Positions 12,693 through 16,133 of a stretch of DNA of 16,133 bases are shown one piece after another; within the stretch, counting starts at the first letter, position 1, and each line of letters starts with the position of its first letter. Below the pieces are notes generated by a model. It made no database searches and had not been told where the DNA came from. It was given only the letters and a program-made list of their open reading frames with translations. The DNA lies in the NCBI GenBank assembly GCA_035362115.1, contig DAOSDD010000091.1, positions 1 through 16,133 on the forward strand, given 5' to 3'. The translations under genes were made by a program, and so were the position numbers. Source of the stretch: DUMC01 sp035362115. GTDB taxonomy: Bacteria > Bacillota > Clostridia > Acetivibrionales > DUMC01.

Positions 12693-15177
12693 TCAGTATA
12701 CTCTTACCTCAAATATTTNNNNNNNNNNCATATGGGTTGCCCCAGGTTTTAATAACCTCAATTCTAATACCATAAGCTTTTGTTCCGGGTGCTAGAGTAT
12801 GTTTAACATATCTTTTAATATTGTTTTCTTCATGCACCAATATCCGTGATGGCTGCCCATCTGCATTTAGTGCATATATTTTGTATTCTTTTACAAGTTC
12901 TACCGGCATTGAGCAATCGTTTTCACTCCAAATACCTGGTCTTAGGTTATTTCTTTCTGTATTAAGGTCTGAATTGAAAAACAAAATTGCTTCATTTATA
13001 CTTTTTTCTTCTTTAAATTGCAGATCAAGGTGCTGACTTTTATCAGCATTGATTCTATCAGATATCCATAGATTAGGAAGTAAATATGGACGGTTATAAC
13101 CGTTTATAATATTGTTTGGGCTATATATGCTATTTATATTATCTGAATTTGATTCACCTATGCCAGGTCCGGTTAAATTTGCATCAGACCATTCAGTGTT
13201 TGGAACAGTTGTATTAATTTTATATTTGAAGCATGGGTTAAAAGTCGTTCGCATTCCTGAATGCAAACAGCAAAATATACCCGTACATGATACTTCTGAT
13301 TCATATATCTTAACGTTTTCGTTAGGTAATATTTTTGCAACCATTGTTCCTGTATATTTTAAGTTAATAGGAATATCCATCCAGATTGCAGTTCCTTTGT
13401 TTATAGATATGGTTTGTTGCTTTATTAGCTTTTCTGGTAAAAAATTCTGTGGTTTCTCCGGAATATAAAGTATTACTCCAAGATCCGTATCTTCATTTAC
13501 GTCTACGAGAATTTGAAATGCATCCATTCTGCCTTTTGCAGGAAATGTTATATACATGCCCTTGTTAAGGTCAAGCTTTTTAGAAATCGGGCTTAGGTAT
13601 TTATAATCAATTTGCCGGTCGGATGTAGCTTGTTCAGATATAGATTGGTTAGCAATTTTGGCGTAAGTAAGTTGAATAAGAGAATTTGCCGGAGTCGTAT
13701 TTTCAGGCACTCTCAATGATGAAGCTGACACTAAAGCCTCCCTGGCTATGTCCAGAGGATCGCTGTTTTTCATTCCTATTATATAGCAGTCTTCTTTTAA
13801 AAGTCGATTTTTGTATGCTTCAAGCATGGTTTTGTTTTCATAAATTCCTCTAGGATTTATTTTATGATTTCCTTCTGAATTTGCCTCATTGCTAACACAA
13901 AAAGATGCAGCTGTGCCGATTGCATGACCCATCATTGCAGTTGTATTCATTACTCTTGTTGAGGCAAAAGCGATATGGGTTGCACTAATATTTCTGCCTG
14001 CAAATAGAAGATTGTTAATATTCTTTGAATACATTGATCTGAAAGGTATTGTATAAGCACCTACCTTTATCTGCTTACATCCTGGTTCTTTTGAATATAT
14101 TCCTTCAGGTGGATGAGTGTCTATGCTCCAGCCGCCATAGCATACCGCATCTTCAAATATCCGCTGGGATTCAAGATCTCTTTGATTTAGAACATAATCC
14201 CCAAGCAATCTCCTGGATTCACGCTTGCCGGGAATATATGATATCCATTCAAGAGTATAATTATCTGCTTCAAATTCACCACTATTTTTTATGTAATCCC
14301 ATATACCAAATACAAGCTTTTGTAATTTATCTTTGATTGCTTCATTATCACTAATAGTATTTTGAATGCCACCATATTCAAACCACCAATAATCGCAACC
14401 CGAGCCTTTTACACTGACAATACGGTTACCAATTGAAAGTATCTGCTTTATTTTTTCCCAATCATATGCAAAATCCGGTTTTACATAGCGAATTTTTTTA
14501 TCTGTTTTCTTTGTATAAAAAAATATACTGCTTCCAAGTGTATAATTGTCAGCTTTTTCAGGTGCCATATTTTCGTTATATTCATTTTTGCCTTCTCTTC
14601 CCATCATATACTCTGCTCCTGCCAAATAACCTAAAGTACCATCACCTGTACAGTCAGCAAATATTGGAGAATAGAAAGTAACTTCCAGTTCCGATCCCAG
14701 TTGCCATCCTGTGCACGAAAGGATCTCTCTTCGGTATTCATTTGATTGATTTGCACATGATTGGCTTGCAACCAGCTGGTCTTCATATATCTGGCTTGTA
14801 TCTGCCTGGTCTTCATATACCTTATCATTATTCATAGTTATTTTATATACGCTGGTATTTAGGAAAAGTTCGATATTCTTTTCCCTTTTTACAAAATCAA
14901 GAAGAACCATGTCCCATAAATAAGGATTACCTTCAGGGTTTCTATATAGATTTTCCAGTTTCATCTCACCTATAATTCCTGTTTCCTCATAAAAATGGTT
15001 TCCTCCTCCTATAGCACCAAGAGACCATACTCTTATTTCACTTGAAGAGTTCCCACCTAGAACAGGTCTTTCATGTACAAGAGCAACTCTTAAGCCATTC
15101 CTGGCAGCCGATATTGCTGCGCAAGCACCCGCCAGCCCTCCCCCAACAACAACAAAATCCTTATAAACTTCTTTCAT
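12693..15177 (-). CDS. FAD-dependent oxidoreductase (FAD_oxidored, PF12831-like) with C-terminal domain
   Basis: About 820-830 residues. FVVVGGGLAGACAAISAARNG (8-28) is the FAD-binding Rossmann motif, followed by LVHERPVLGGNSSSEIRVW (33-51) and FADCTGDGTLGYLAGAEYMMG (173-193); FAGRNISATHIAFASTRVMN is the typical distal FAD contact. The last 250 residues form beta-rich, discoidin-like segments (KSINEAILFFNSDLN). Such enzymes oxidise polyols or sugars or reduce double bonds; the substrate is unknown. Residues 120-147 hold an odd YEDQ repeat. Ten N at 12719-12728 interrupt the end. Reading on past the gap in the frame giving IFEVRVY, a family-like C-terminus, ends at TGA 12695-12693; the frame obtained by counting N as real bases stops at 12709 and is probably wrong. 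Start ATG 15177 has only a G-run upstream. It diverges from the PocR-type regulator gene. Confidence 0.88.
12719..12728. other. Assembly gap (10 N)
   Basis: Ten N lie inside the 3' end of the oxidoreductase gene. For the frames on the two sides to join (NPY before, IFEVRVY after), the true length must be a multiple of three; three bases giving NPYAKIFEVRVY would be enough. Confidence 0.95.
14761..14820 (-). repeat. 30-bp imperfect tandem repeat inside the oxidoreductase gene
   Basis: Units 14761-14790 and 14791-14820 agree at 23 of 30 bases. They encode YEDQADTSQI and YEDQLVASQS (residues 121-140), followed by CANQSNEY. The frame is preserved. The repeat lies between beta strands of the FAD domain, where relatives are expected to have a short loop. 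Confidence 0.8.
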
Positions 15178-15210
15178 ATTGCTTATACCCCCCCAATATT
15201 TTCTTTATAC

Positions 15211-15236
15211 ATACATAACTTTCATATATAACTTTC
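15211..15236. repeat. 13-bp tandem repeat upstream of the oxidoreductase gene
   Basis: ATACATAACTTTC (15211-15223) and ATATATAACTTTC (15224-15236) differ at one base; a related TATAACTC lies at 15252-15259. It is 34 bp upstream of the oxidoreductase start, where an activator could bind. Confidence 0.6.
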
Positions 15237-15374
15237 AAAGATAACACACAAGTATAACTCATAAAAGAAATTACTTAACTTAAATTATGATATATGTAAA
15301 AGTGCTGATAACATGAGCATACCAATCTTGTTCAATAAAATCATTGAATTACTTGCAATTAATCTTGAAAATTC

Positions 15375-15420
15375 TGCATTAATTTTTCTGCTGCACTTTA
15401 AAGTACATTTTATTAATGCA
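15375..15420. promoter_or_regulatory. Nested palindromes in the divergent control region
   Basis: TGCATTAA (15375-15382) and TTAATGCA (15413-15420) are perfect inverted arms, and between them TGCACTTTAAAGTACA (15393-15408) is a near-perfect 16-bp palindrome with one mismatched pair. The region 15178-15544 between the divergent genes contains no gene. Both genes could be controlled from here, but no -35/-10 pair was assigned. Confidence 0.4.
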
Positions 15421-15467
15421 CCCTGCACTTAAATAAAGATATGCTTAATATACATAATATGTTATAC

Positions 15468-15512
15468 TTAATACTACTATACCAATTTGGAAATTTAGCA
15501 AAGTAGTATTAA
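15468..15512. repeat. Inverted repeat in the leader of the PocR-type regulator gene
   Basis: TTAATACTACT (15468-15478) and AGTAGTATTAA (15502-15512) are perfect 11-bp arms; the pairing can extend outward with a bulge through TACATAATAT and ATATTATGT-like sequence. The loop holds the palindrome CCAATTTGG (15482-15490). It ends 32 bp before the ATG and could act as an operator or as an RNA hairpin in the leader. Confidence 0.55.
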
Positions 15513-15544
15513 TATATTATGTTAAGTATATACGGAGTAATATT

Positions 15545-16133
15545 ATGGATAAGTTGAAATATGCAGGGTTACTGGAATACTTGGATTTTATATCAAAAAC
15601 ATATAATATGGAAATATGTATAAATGATTTCACCGGCTTTACAATGCTTGAGCCTGATCTTATGTCTGTACTCCAGCCATATATGATTCATAAGAATAAA
15701 TTCTGCATGTATCTAAAATCGAATAACCAACTATGGCAAAAGTGCATAAAAAATAAAAAAAAGATTCTTGATAAATGTAATAAAGAAAAACAGATTTTTA
15801 AAGGCATATGCCCATCTGGTGTTGAAGAGTATATTGTCCCTATACTCTATGATAATATGGCTATTGGATTTATCAGCGTAGGAATATACAGTTCGAATAA
15901 GAGAATCTCGGAATATTTATTAAGAAAGAAGTGCCTTAGATATAACCTGGATTTTGAAAAAGCTCTTGATTTATATAACTCAGAATATAGCAGTAGCTGC
16001 CATAGTGACCAATTAATACGGTCTGTTTTCAGCATCCTGGTACAATACTTTCAAGAGTTATATATAAGACATATAAACTCAATCACTTATAAGCATAAAC
16101 AGCAAAATAAGCAACACCAATTGTCTCCTCAAA
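15545..16133 (+). CDS. PocR-domain regulator, probably AraC family (3' end outside window)
   Basis: The frame is open from ATG at 15545, with CGGAG seven bases upstream, to the window edge (196 codons). Residues about 10-150 match the PocR ligand-sensing domain (PF10114): FCMYLKSN with C54, WQKC with C67, FKGICPSGVEEYIVPI with C89, then AIGFISVG. The spaced cysteines are characteristic of the domain, named after the propanediol regulator PocR. In that family the C-terminal part is often an AraC-type helix-turn-helix; here it would lie outside the window, so AraC membership is inferred, and a histidine-kinase fusion is a possible alternative. The divergent FAD-dependent oxidoreductase gene is the natural target. 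The region after residue 175 is Gln- and Lys-rich, like a linker. Confidence 0.82.
   Translation, partial: MDKLKYAGLLEYLDFISKTYNMEICINDFTGFTMLEPDLMSVLQPYMIHKNKFCMYLKSNNQLWQKCIKNKKKILDKCNKEKQIFKGICPSGVEEYIVPILYDNMAIGFISVGIYSSNKRISEYLLRKKCLRYNLDFEKALDLYNSEYSSSCHSDQLIRSVFSILVQYFQELYIRHINSITYKHKQQNKQHQLSPQ

Noticed and set aside
13309..13325. TAACGTTTTCGTTA as a fourth LacI operator
   Set aside because: It lies inside the oxidoreductase coding region and lacks the outer TGTAA/TTACA half-site bases.
1..16133. CRISPR array, tRNA, rRNA or riboswitch
   Set aside because: No regularly spaced repeats of suitable length and no recognisable RNA gene or riboswitch core were found on reading both strands.

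Overview
The window is AT-rich DNA (GC visibly well under 40%) with strong Shine-Dalgarno sites, TTGACT/TTGACA-17-TATAAT type promoters, a LacI-family repressor, a PocR/AraC-type regulator and clostridial-style glycoside hydrolases. It most likely comes from a Gram-positive member of the Clostridia, from a draft assembly: a run of 10 N at 12719-12728 marks a scaffold gap. The species cannot be named from the sequence alone.

Positions 1-10970 hold a catabolic locus transcribed entirely on the minus strand. Reading in the direction of transcription: a strong promoter (10937-10965) with an 18-bp operator drives a DUF4432 aldose-epimerase-like protein, a broken amidohydrolase, a CapA-type phosphoesterase-fold protein and a large glycoside hydrolase (GHL6/GH151-like). 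A LacI-family repressor follows with its own promoter and operator. After it, a third operator precedes a second gene run: a small ASRT-family (Anabaena sensory rhodopsin transducer-like) protein, an M24/creatinase-like protein that has lost most metal ligands, a creatininase-family hydrolase, and a 5'-complete but window-truncated glycoside hydrolase of the GH20/GH67-like type. The three operators share TGTAATAACGTTTTTACA or a close variant, so the LacI protein probably controls itself and both runs. The set looks like cytoplasmic breakdown of an unusual glycoside or modified sugar. No transporter lies in the window and the substrate cannot be deduced.

Positions 11000-12620 are an accessory patch of toxin-antitoxin genes: an apparently orphan RelB/DinJ antitoxin on the minus strand, whose consensus promoter is overlapped by a near-perfect 20-bp inverted repeat, and on the plus strand a Phd/YefM-like antitoxin overlapping a HicA-like toxin gene. 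This plus-strand pair is bracketed by a 64-bp direct repeat made from the toxin gene's own 3' end, evidence of past duplication and deletion.

Positions 12690-16133 hold a second metabolic unit: a large FAD-dependent oxidoreductase (minus strand) whose C-terminus is interrupted by the assembly gap but can be rebuilt, divergently transcribed from the beginning of a PocR-domain regulator (plus strand, running off the window). The 367-bp divergent region is full of palindromes and a 13-bp tandem repeat that are candidate regulator sites.

The most notable points are the local LacI regulon, the ASRT-family protein and metal-ligand-poor creatinase-like protein in one sugar operon, the repeat-bracketed Phd/HicA-like hybrid module, and two genes whose best Shine-Dalgarno sites point to AUA/AUU rather than AUG starts.
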